From Steinernema hermaphroditum (taxonomy: Eukaryota > Nematoda > Chromadorea > Rhabditida > Steinernematidae), in contig CM059623.1 of assembly GCA_030435675.1 (NCBI GenBank), forward strand, positions 894,012-958,011: a stretch of DNA of 64,000 nucleotides, in the 5' to 3' direction. This document shows, in pieces, positions 11,946 through 20,071 of this stretch. The notes under the pieces are model-generated. The model was not told where the DNA came from, ran no database searches, and saw only the letters and a list, made by a program, of their open reading frames with translations. Both the position numbers and the translations under genes were made by a program. Positions within the stretch are counted from its first letter, which is position 1; each line of letters starts with the position of its first letter.

Positions 11946-12368
11946 TTATCTTCGCGATGAACGTTTGCGGGAACGACTCACAGTCGAGCGGCGCTTGAAT
12001 CGTCCACGGCTGTCACGCGGAGGAAGACTGCGGCGCACGGGAGCACGGCGCTTCGACTTGGCACTCTTCGAACGGGTCCTGTGGGCAACGCTGCGGCTGC
12101 GGCTGCGGCTACGGGAAACAGATCGACGCTTCGAGGCGGCGCGACGGCTGCGGGAGACGGAGCGGCGAATCTTCGAAGCTGCGCGCTTCGCGGCGGGACG
12201 GCGGCTACCAGAGCGGCGTTTCACGGAGACACTGCGGCGACGAGAGACGGAGCGACGAGCTGCGCCCTTGACACGAGAGCTTGAACGACTGGAGCTTCTG
12301 CTGCGAGAGCTGGAGCGAGACGAGCGGGAGCGACTCCGAGAACTGGAACGGGATCTACGGCCAGCCAT
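11946..12368 (-). CDS. Arg/Ser-rich basic protein, protamine-like (left copy)
   Basis: 140 aa, one exon, starting MAGRRSRSSSRSRSRSS. Almost the whole chain is RS/SR dipeptides and short K/R-rich blocks with no other domain, as in sperm nuclear basic proteins (the C. elegans SPCH proteins are of this kind) and in RS tails of splicing factors. No RNA-recognition domain is present, which favours the chromatin-packing reading. The ATG was chosen because the RS-rich frame begins there and a TATAAA (12564-12569, minus) lies about 195 bases upstream. It differs from the right copy by one clear residue (SVAHRT here, SVARRT there). The long plus-strand frame across it (11839-12660) is a shadow caused by its composition. 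Function is inferred from composition only. Confidence 0.75.
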   Translation of the reverse strand: MAGRRSRSSSRSRSRSSRSSSRSRSSSRSSSRVKGAARRSVSRRRSVSVKRRSGSRRPAAKRAASKIRRSVSRSRRAASKRRSVSRSRSRSRSVAHRTRSKSAKSKRRAPVRRSLPPRDSRGRFKRRSTVSRSRKRSSRR

Positions 12369-12563
12369 CAGGTTAGTTGCCAGTTGGAAGTCAATGGTAA
12401 TGATTGGCCAGTTCGTTTCCCTTTTAAAGACCAATTTCAGACACTGTCTGAGTCTGTCTCTCCGTCTACATCGCCTCCTCCTCCAGTCCTTCTTCATTTG
12501 TACCTTCTGTGGTCCTGTGCGGTCGATGGTGCGATGGCAAAAAGCACCGACTGGCGGTTGGCC

Positions 12564-12569
12564 TTTATA
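12564..12569 (-). promoter_or_regulatory. TATA box of left Arg/Ser-rich gene
   Basis: TATAAA on the minus strand, mirrored exactly at 15153-15158 in the other arm. It lies 195 bases before the ATG, leaving room for a 5' leader of about 165 bases. Confidence 0.5.
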
Positions 12570-12930
12570 TCTCGCCAAGAAGACCGTTAACACCGCCCGA
12601 CCACCCGCGCCGCCCATTCAAGCCGAAGAATCGCTCCAACTTCGAAGTCTACTCCGCTAACCGCTCTGTCGATGGGTTTCTGTTTCGTCCGCCGAACTCC
12701 ACCTTCCGCGCTACTTCCTGATCGAGCTTTTTTGTTGCTTCGAAGCCCGCGCACACTGATAGGACAGCCGCATTCAACTCCGATGTTGTGCCCTCCGCCG
12801 AAGAAAGAAGAGAAGCAGCGACAACGGTGATATACGGTTCTTCATTGTGCATTTTGAGATTTCTTGCATGGTGCATGCCATTGAGTCAAGAGTAAATGTA
12901 TGTAATGTAAATGTATGGCGGTTGGCCTTT

Positions 12931-13347
12931 TCAGCTCAGCCATGAGCGTTGTCCTTTTCGCACTTCTTGAGCATCTGAACCACTCTTCCAATCGCTCGCG
13001 CAGTGTATGTGTTCTCTCTTCGTACCATTTACACTGCAGCGCAAAGCTATAGGGTCACCCCGCTGTGTCTCTGGTTCTGTCACTTTCCGCAGCTGCCCGG
13101 GGAAACCAGCATGTGCATGTGGTAGACCATCCATGGAAACGCAGGGAACGCCACTTTCCCCGGGAACACATGCACACATTAGGGGGCTACGGCAGGTAGA
13201 ACTTTCCAGGGTGCCTCTGCACCTGTGCAAAATTATAGGGTCACTTCCGTGTTTCGCGTGAATTTCGCTATTTCCCTCGCGGTTTTTTTGTCTGTTTTCT
13301 GTTAATTCACTTCTATTCAGATGTTTATCAACTGTGCCGCGCGGCAC
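12931..13347 (-). other. 138-codon frame identical in both palindrome arms, uncertain
   Basis: An open frame starting MPRGTVDKHLNRSELTEN and ending GQRSWLS, also present unchanged at 14476-14892. No known domain, signal peptide or splice-linked exon was recognised. Identity between the arms may simply reflect recent duplication or conversion, so coding is unproven. Alternative frames are open over the same stretch. Confidence 0.25.
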
Positions 13348-13541
13348 GAAGCTCTCGAAGCAGAAAAAGGCGGTAATTCAAGCGTTTTTCGAGGCCGGCT
13401 TCTGCATTCATTGGATGGCCTCCGAAGTTCACGAAAATCAGCACGTGGAGTGCCAATTCTTTTTTCTACCGAACGCGTACGGCTCTGCGCTAGGGAAGGC
13501 GCCCCCGCAAGTCGTAGCCGCGCGTGAGAAGCACTTGATAG

Positions 13542-13705
13542 CAGTGCTGTCGGATTTCGGATCGGATTTCTCGGATCGGATTTTTCGGATTCGGATATCC
13601 GAAAAGTCGGATTCGGATTCGAATTCGGATTTCGGATTCGGATTATCCGAAGTGTCGGATTCGGATTTCGGATTCGGATTTGCGAGTTTCAATCCGACAG
13701 CACTG
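13542..13705. mobile_element. Small hAT-type transposon (MITE), 164 bp
   Basis: Bounded by perfect 15-bp terminal inverted repeats, CAGTGCTGTCGGATT at 13542-13556 and its complement at 13691-13705. It is flanked by an 8-bp direct repeat CTTGATAG at 13534-13541 and 13706-13713. The opposite palindrome arm, near 14284-14300, has a single GTTAATAG at the matching place and no element, so it is the empty site. An 8-bp target duplication with ends starting CAGTG is typical of the hAT superfamily. The interior is made of TCGGAT-type units and encodes nothing. Confidence 0.88.
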
Positions 13706-13806
13706 CTTGATAGCACGCATTGATTCTATGTCTACAGTAGATTGTCAGTTGTTCGTGGAGAATTTTCAGCTGAATCGCTGTCGAAGCTAAGTGAATTGCG
13801 TGTGAA

Positions 13807-14189
13807 ATGCACACTGGAACAATGAACGATCGAATGCGCCGTGTTTGACCGTTGATCGGAAGATGCATCGTTAGGACAACGCGATAAACAACCTGAGTCG
13901 AGTCTGGACAAAGGTATGCAAATGCGGACTGTTGAATTATCATGATTTCTGCTATTCTAGATGCTGTTTTGGATGAGAGAAGATAGAATAGCGATGTTCT
14001 GGACGAATGCTCGCATTTCGGAGTGTTTGGAACAAGAAGATCGCCCGTTCTGAGGATGAAACTACGGCTATGGAAGCGTACCGATTTGGACCGCGTTCAG
14101 TCCGTTTGGGAAGCTCTGCAGCGCTCCCGTTTCGACGCAAATCAGTTAAAATAACTATCAACACGTGCTGCGTGACCACTGACTTCCGC
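13807..14189. other. Spacer of the inverted duplication
   Basis: 383 bp that do not match between the two sides. No gene or RNA recognised. Confidence 0.7.
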
Positions 14190-14475
14190 TTCACACGCAA
14201 TTCACTTGGCTTCGACAGCGATTCAGCTGAAAATTCTCCACGAGCATCTGACAATCCGTCGTAGACATAGAACCAATGCGCGCTATTAACTGCTTCTCAC
14301 GTGCGGCTCAGACTTGCGGGCGCGCCTTTCCTAGCGCAGAGCCATACGCATTCACTGAAACAACAATTGGCACTCCACGTGCTGATTTTCGTGAACTTCG
14401 GAGGCCATCCAATGAATGCAGAAGCCGGCCTCGAAAAACGCTTGAATTACCGCCTTTTTCTGCTTCGAGAGCTTC

Positions 14476-14892
14476 GTGCCGCGCGGCACAGTTGATAAAC
14501 ATCTGAATAGAAGTGAATTAACAGAAAACAGACAAAAAAACCGCGAGGGAAATAGCGAAATTCACGCGAAACACGGAAGTGACCCTATAATTTTGCACAG
14601 GTGCAGAGGCACCCTGGAAAGTTCTACCTGCCGTAGCCCCCTAATGTGTGCATGTGTTCCCGGGGAAAGTGGCGTTCCCTGCGTTTCCATGGATGGTCTA
14701 CCACATGCACATGCTGGTTTCCCCGGGCAGCTGCGGAAAGTGACAGAACCAGAGACACAGCGGGGTGACCCTATAGCTTTGCGCTGCAGTGTAAATGGTA
14801 CGAAGAGAGAACACATACACTGCGCGAGCGATTGGAAGAGTGGTTCAGATGCTCAAGAAGTGCGAAAAGGACAACGCTCATGGCTGAGCTGA
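14476..14892 (+). other. 138-codon frame, right-arm copy, uncertain
   Basis: Same predicted peptide as 13347-12931 with no residue change seen. See that entry; coding status unproven. Confidence 0.25.
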
Positions 14893-15152
14893 AAAGGCCA
14901 ACCGCCATACATTTACATTACATACATTTACTCTTGACTCAATGGCATGCACCATGCAAGAAATCTCAAAATGCACAATGAAGAACCGTATATCACCGTT
15001 GTCGCTGCTTCTCTTCTTTCTTCGGCGGAGGGCACAACATCGGAGTTGAATGCGGCTGTCCTATCAGTGTGCGCGGGCTTCGAAGCAACAAAAAAGCTCG
15101 ATCAGGAAGTAGCGCGGGTGGTCGGGCGGTGTTAACGGTCTTCTTGGCGAGA

Positions 15153-15158
15153 TATAAA
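15153..15158 (+). promoter_or_regulatory. TATA box of right Arg/Ser-rich gene
   Basis: TATAAA 195 bases before the ATG at 15354, mirrored in the left arm. The 101-bp arm difference lies about 40 bases upstream of it, so the two gene copies have different distal promoter sequence. Confidence 0.5.
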
Positions 15159-15353
15159 GGCCAACCGCCAGTCGGTGCTTTTTGCCATCGCACCATCGAC
15201 CGCACAGGACCACAGAAGGCACAAATGAAGAAGGACTGGAGGAGGAGGCGATGTAGACGGAGAGACAGACTCAGACAGTGTCTGAAATTGGTCTTTAAAA
15301 GGGAAACGAACTGGCCAATCATTACCATTGACTTCCAACTGGCAACTAACCTG

Positions 15354-15776
15354 ATGGCTGGCCGTAGATCCCGTTCCAGTTCTCGGAGTCGCTCCCGCTC
15401 GTCTCGCTCCAGCTCTCGCAGCAGAAGCTCCAGTCGTTCAAGCTCTCGTGTCAAGGGCGCAGCTCGTCGCTCCGTCTCTCGTCGCCGCAGTGTCTCCGTG
15501 AAACGCCGCTCTGGTAGCCGCCGTCCCGCCGCGAAGCGCGCAGCTTCGAAGATTCGCCGCTCCGTCTCCCGCAGCCGTCGCGCCGCCTCGAAGCGTCGAT
15601 CTGTTTCCCGTAGCCGCAGCCGCAGCCGCAGCGTTGCCCGCAGGACCCGTTCGAAGAGTGCCAAGTCGAAGCGCCGTGCTCCCGTGCGCCGCAGTCTTCC
15701 TCCGCGTGACAGCCGTGGACGATTCAAGCGCCGCTCGACTGTGAGTCGTTCCCGCAAACGTTCATCGCGAAGATAA
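15354..15776 (+). CDS. Arg/Ser-rich basic protein, protamine-like (right copy)
   Basis: 140 aa, one exon; the mirror copy of the minus-strand gene at 12368-11946. RS-dipeptide-rich N-terminus, then K/R-rich blocks such as RRPAAKRAAS and RSKSAKSKRR, ending SRSRKRSSRR. Composition fits a sperm chromatin-compacting protein of the SPCH type; an RS-type splicing protein is the alternative, but no RNA-binding domain is present. The downstream region, shared by both arms, has no AATAAA but a GATAAA near 15834. An open frame extends upstream of the ATG to 15069, but it crosses the TATA box and probable start of transcription, so the ATG at 15354 is preferred. Confidence 0.75.
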   Translation: MAGRRSRSSSRSRSRSSRSSSRSRSSSRSSSRVKGAARRSVSRRRSVSVKRRSGSRRPAAKRAASKIRRSVSRSRRAASKRRSVSRSRSRSRSVARRTRSKSAKSKRRAPVRRSLPPRDSRGRFKRRSTVSRSRKRSSRR

Positions 15777-16149
15777 CTCTCCAGGTGATTTCCATCTATC
15801 CTGTTCTGTATACTGTGTCTGTGTCCTGTGTACCGATAAATGTGATATGTTATTACGTTATTGCAGTACAGTTCAATACTCATTGCGATTTGGCGACTGT
15901 TGCAGGTTTGATGTTGGATGACATTTGTTTACGGGTGTCTCGATGGTTTCGTTGCCGCCGACACGTTTCGTTCCCTCATCGAAAGAATGATATGTGTACG
16001 GGTGCGCCTGCCTTCGCCTCCACCAGAAGAAGCTCTGCTGGAAAATGGGTATCATTCGGCCGAGGTGTGAAATTATGTGTCCGTATAATTGATTTTCGCA
16101 TTTCAGCTTAACAAATACGACAAACTCTTTGTTATGCGCACAGATCATT

Positions 16150-16155
16150 TTTATT
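16150..16155 (-). terminator. Poly(A) signal of the MDDVP-family gene
   Basis: AATAAA on the minus strand, about 6 bases past the stop codon of the 17081-16161 gene. Its copy in the left arm follows the truncated fragment. Confidence 0.6.
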
Positions 16156-16160
16156 TACGA

Positions 16161-17081
16161 TCACATTGAAAGCAGAGATGGAAGACCACGGAACTGCTTA
16201 CGGAAACTCAAATGAATCGAGTGCGCCACCATGGCGGTGACCACTTCTCCTGATTCTCGATTCTTTGTCGCCACGAAGTGTCCATAGGAGTTGGGCTCAT
16301 TCTCAAGGTCCAGGATTTTCAAGATGTCCATTTTATCGAAAGCATAGCTGAGGCTCATGTTTAAATTGGCAGGCCGTCCGAAAGCGATCCAGTTGTCGAT
16401 AATTTCTTGGAGCAGATCTAAGGTCATCGTGTTGGCGAAAAAGTGGAGATACTGGAGGCGCTGCTGCAGAAGAAGTCGTGGAAGAGCCTTAGCAACACGT
16501 TCGGAAAAATCGCCTTCTAACTTGAGTACTTGAAGTCGGTGATTGTCTATCTGATCCAGGACAAAGTCCTCCACCATAGGAGCGACTGTCGAATGGTAAA
16601 TCGACAATTTCAGGTTGGAAATGTAGGAGCGGCGATGGAGAATCGAAAGGAATTCGGAGATAAAGTAGCTCCCGTTCTCCTTCGCGACCAAGTGTGGAAT
16701 GCAAGCCTGATGGGCCAAGTGATCCACAAGGAAAGTCGCCACCTTGATGTTAGTTCTGTGCATTCGCTGGAGCGTTTGAGCTGTCGTGAAGGCGGCCATG
16801 TCGAATATCAGATGACTGATGCGTCGATGTTTCATCAGTACCTTAGGAACGTCTTTCAGAAGTTGCTCCTCTTGATCGTGGAGACTGTAGATACGGTAGT
16901 TCCATTGGTGGCTGGCGTCAATGGCAAAAGTGAAATCGTAGCTGTGTTCGTTCTTGTTGAATTTTCGGAAGGATTCGCGCCAAATGGGAGAGTCGAGTTT
17001 GGAGAATTTGTAGATGCAGAAGAAGTTCTTCCAAATGTGACCGACGACGGAGTCGGTGAAGATGACGGGGACGTCGTCCAT
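16161..17081 (-). CDS. Nematode-specific MDDVP-family protein (F-box-associated-like)
   Basis: Single long open frame of 306 aa from the ATG at 17081 (an upstream ATG at 17120 would add 13 residues). It begins MDDVPVIFTDSVVGHIW, a pattern I associate with large nematode-specific families of F-box-associated-type proteins in which MDxVPxxFxxxVV opens the chain. The rest has leucine-rich, alternating segments (for example LQVLKLEGDF, LQYLHFFANT) suggesting a repeat fold. No enzyme motif and no signal peptide, so a cytoplasmic binding or adaptor role is inferred. The absence of introns in 900 bp is unusual for this window. Its 3' end is duplicated in the left palindrome arm. Family assignment is from memory and tentative. 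Confidence 0.6.
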   Translation of the reverse strand: MDDVPVIFTDSVVGHIWKNFFCIYKFSKLDSPIWRESFRKFNKNEHSYDFTFAIDASHQWNYRIYSLHDQEEQLLKDVPKVLMKHRRISHLIFDMAAFTTAQTLQRMHRTNIKVATFLVDHLAHQACIPHLVAKENGSYFISEFLSILHRRSYISNLKLSIYHSTVAPMVEDFVLDQIDNHRLQVLKLEGDFSERVAKALPRLLLQQRLQYLHFFANTMTLDLLQEIIDNWIAFGRPANLNMSLSYAFDKMDILKILDLENEPNSYGHFVATKNRESGEVVTAMVAHSIHLSFRKQFRGLPSLLSM

Positions 17082-17429
17082 CGTCGAGCGGGAGAGTGTG
17101 AGTGGGGATATGGACGGCAAAGGGGGATGTGTGAAGTGATTGATTTTTTGGACAGGGAGGGATTGGATTTGAGGTTAGAAGTGTGCGCCTTTCCTCCGTC
17201 ACCAGTTTATGACTCTAACTTTGACGGTTTTAGGAGTGCGTAACGCCGCGAGTAACGTAACGATTTGCCGCGAGTGCGATTTGCTTGTTACGTCAGGCAA
17301 TTCGTTCCGGGACCATACTGTCGCCCTAGTTTCACCGATTTTCACTACTTTTCACTTTTTTCGTTGAATATCGCGCTGTTTGCACCGTTTATGGTAGTAC
17401 TAGAATACCAGCGAAGCTGTTAAGACTGC

Positions 17430-17500
17430 AGGGCCTCCTGGCTCGCTTTAAATCTATAGGCATGAGCCTAAGCCAAGCCTGGATGTTAGGCTCGTTCCAG
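17430..17500 (-). repeat. Dispersed repeat family R1, copy c
   Basis: Reverse-oriented copy of the core ACATCCAGGCTTGGCTTAGG with CTATAGATTTAAAGCGAGCC downstream. Matches copies near 5003, 7562 and 40828. Confidence 0.55.
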
Positions 17501-17606
17501 ATTTTGGGATCTCGATGCTCTTGAACTATTCCTTATCAATGCCTGGCCATAGGACAGGAACATTCATGTTTATTTACATGGCCAATTCTACAACGGCCCC
17601 AGAACA

Positions 17607-20071
17607 CTACTGACTCCGTGAGCTGAACATATTACTCCGAACCACAATGGCGACTTTGGCAGCTTGACTTCGACGGAAGAACCTCTGAAGGCACTCCCTC
17701 ATTTCGGCGTTGAAGACGATCAGGATCAGGCTGAACTATCGCTCTTTACAGCTGATACCAAACGATCCGTTACCTATCAATAGCGAAGCTCATAATCCAG
17801 AAGAAGTTGGCGAAAACGAAACTCCAGTAGTGCTCCTTGTTGAAAATCGGGAAAACGAAAGCGTACGAAAAGAAGGAGACGAGGAAGGCGACGTCGTGGA
17901 TGACTTCCTGCACGAAGAACCTCATGTTCCTCTTCCTCGAACGCTCCTTCTGTCGCGCGTCCGAAACCTGGTTAAGTTGCTAAATAATAGAGTTCGTGTC
18001 TTCGCTGTCAGAGGACCTACCTTGTTCCTTATGGCCAGGCCAACGAAAGCGCAGAGATTGAGAAGTAGAAGAGCTCCACACTCGATGCCTTGAACGATGA
18101 AGTCGAAGATAAGGAAAATTGAGGCACAAGGCGATGGAATGAGTTCGAAGGCCATGTCGCTTGGGTAGTAGGCGAACGTGCAGGGGACACTATCAAAAGA
18201 GAGCGGTATCGCCACAGCTGCCGCAAACAACCACTGCATCCCGATGATCATGTAAAGCCAGCTGGTGTTGAACACCCTATGCACCGAAGTGGGCAGAAAC
18301 AGAGCCATGAGACGGTTCACTGCGATGATGATGTGTGCAGCCATGGTGGAGTGATAGGCGAACATCAGGAACTGACCAGCTCTCGCATCGACAAAGTAGT
18401 TGATGCGTCGTGGCTGTCTGTAATTTCAGCTTTTTGAATTGTATGCAACTGGAAATCATACAGATATCCAAGTCCTCCTCCGCAGGCCACGTAGATGACC
18501 ATAAAAATCATATTGCTGATGCAGCGGGAAGTGCAAAGATGGCCGAAGGAGTTCTTGAAGCCGGGCAGAATGCGCAGCATGACGATGCACAACGTATTGA
18601 TGATGATTCCCGGAATTCCGACCTGGAAGTAGTTGCATTATGAGAGCAGTTTTTGGCTGAGAAAACATAAAGGGAATCCTGGTGAAAATATTTGCAGCAA
18701 CCCGGCACCGAACCCGTGACCCCCGACCCGACCAGTAGTCCAAAAGCACTACCGCTTAACTAAAGTTCCACTTCGAAGGGAAGCGCATATAAATGATGTA
18801 TACCAAATGCTGTCTGCTTTCGATGTTCTGCCTGGAATTCTAAGTTTCATGAATGTTCTAGAAATCGTCGATGTCCTGTGCCGGCTTTACTTTGATTTGC
18901 AAGAGAAACGTGCCAGCTCTTCAAAATCTTTGTGTGTATAGTTCTGCAAAATATCAAAATAATGAAACGAAAACTTATAAGATTAGTATTTAGCTAGATT
19001 TAATCACTAGAAGTCTGGTCTACCGTATATTACGGTAACTGTTTTCCAATTCAACGACCAAAATATTGTTGTCCGTAGGTTCCGACTGTTTACGCCAAGT
19101 TAGGAACGACAATCGAATCAATTAAACTAAAGTATGCCGTAAACGAAAGGACACCACCAAGAATAATATGCCTTTAATAGGCGGGTGCATAATAGGGACG
19201 CACTCGGTTCCGGGTTTTTGTGCATTGCTACTATGGGACGGAAGTAGCCGTAGATATCGGAACTGTAGACGAGTTCTAATCCGCCCTTTGGGACGTTATT
19301 TTGCTTCTGGTTATTTTTGCTTTCAAAGTTTTTTTGTTATGGAATACATGGACAAAAGAATGATCACGTAAAAAACCAACGTAATCCACCGTAACTGAAG
19401 ATGGAAATGTCTGTCCTCAGGACGGATTCGGACCAGCCTCGAGCCGTTTCTTACGGGTTGACTCGGCACAACCCTGGTGCATAGCTTTCTGGCTGTTTGT
19501 TTAAGACCAAAAAAAGGGTTTTCTCATTTCTGAGAAATTCAATCTCTGCGTATAATTCCTGTGAATATGCTCTTTACATTAAGTACTAAGTGGTTCCGAG
19601 AAAATGTCTGGCTTATATTTGAGTTTCACCGAAAAAAAGAATAGTTGTGCACTTGTCTGTAGTTTTATGAGAGAACAACCGAAAAGTTGGTGTTTGGTTA
19701 GTCTTGACAGACAATTTTGAACACAAGCAAGCAGCAATATTTGCAATGGAAGATGTAAAATGAAGATGCAGTGTCTCAAAAAAGGGCATTTCAAATAGAA
19801 GTCTAGGAAGTCATTTCCAAGATCATCCAAACATGAGAGCGGTCGACAAAGAGAAGCGAAGAAGGACAGAAACTGACGGATCCCATGATTTGACCTCAGA
19901 AGGTTTCTACACGTCTCTTAGACTTCTGTCTAAAGTGCCTTTTTAATGATATCCTGTACTCTTACCCAATGCGAGATTTGCGATAACAACACCTACCATA
20001 ACAATGATCGTGGCGCAGACCAAAGTGAAGGTGTTAACTTCACCGTGACTCTCGATACTGTCGCCAAGCAT
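17607..20071 (-). CDS. Serpentine chemoreceptor, srx-like 7TM GPCR (5 exons)
   Basis: Inferred exons on the minus strand: 20071-19997, 18622-18462, 18417-18021, 17967-17774, 17730-17607, giving 316 aa in frame throughout. Seven hydrophobic segments can be read, starting TLVCATIIVMVGIPGIIINT. Family-type features are IIIAVNRLMALFLP at the end of TM3 (the NR replaces the DRY motif, as in nematode srx receptors) and LILIVFNAEMRECLQRFF after TM7. Expected to sit in sensory-neuron membranes and detect chemical cues. The first intron is 1.37 kb and full of repeats; the other three are 44, 53 and 43 bp. An upstream ATG at 20152 would lengthen the N-terminus; the ATG at 20071 is preferred because it gives a short extracellular leader. 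Confidence 0.82.
18695..18790 (-). repeat. tRNA-like SINE fragment in srx intron 1
   Basis: On the minus strand, AGTTAAGCGGTAGTGC (A-box-like) and GGGTTCGGTGCC (B-box-like) lie about 35 bases apart. No cloverleaf closes, so it is a tRNA-derived repeat and not a tRNA gene. Confidence 0.4.
19768..19960. mobile_element. MITE of family R2 in srx intron 1
   Basis: The left end GTGTCTCAAAAAAGGGC, continuing into AGAAGTCTAGGAAGTCA, is mirrored at the right end, whose complement reads ACAGGATATCATTAAAAAGG and then AGACAGAAGTCTAAGAGAC. This imperfect terminal inversion over about 45 bp, with no coding capacity, marks a small decayed DNA transposon. Confidence 0.5.

Larger units (their letters stand above)
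11374..13806. repeat. Left arm of a large inverted duplication
   Basis: Reverse complement of 14190-16346 with only scattered differences over most of its length. Mirror positions sum to 27722 in the outer part, 27823 inside 12.6-12.7 kb, and 27996 inside 13.54-13.71 kb. The first step reflects a 101-bp segment present only here; the second step reflects a 164-bp transposon plus its target duplication. The arm holds a truncated MDDVP-gene 3' end, an Arg/Ser-rich gene and a 138-codon conserved frame. Confidence 0.92.
14190..16346. repeat. Right arm of a large inverted duplication
   Basis: Reverse complement of the left arm. It lacks the 164-bp transposon and a 101-bp segment that on the left lies between two CCGCGC motifs near 12613 and 12706; here only one CCGCGC-type junction remains (near 15113). 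It extends outward into the intact MDDVP-family gene. Confidence 0.92.

Noticed and set aside
11839..12660. 273-codon plus-strand frame rich in Arg/Leu/Glu, and its mirror at 15883-14993
   Set aside because: It is the antisense shadow of the Arg/Ser-rich gene: alternating Arg and Ser codons read backwards as Arg/Leu/Glu without stops.
13438..13723. Frames rich in Ser-Asp-Ser across 13.55-13.70 kb
   Set aside because: They come from TCGGAT units inside the hAT-type MITE.
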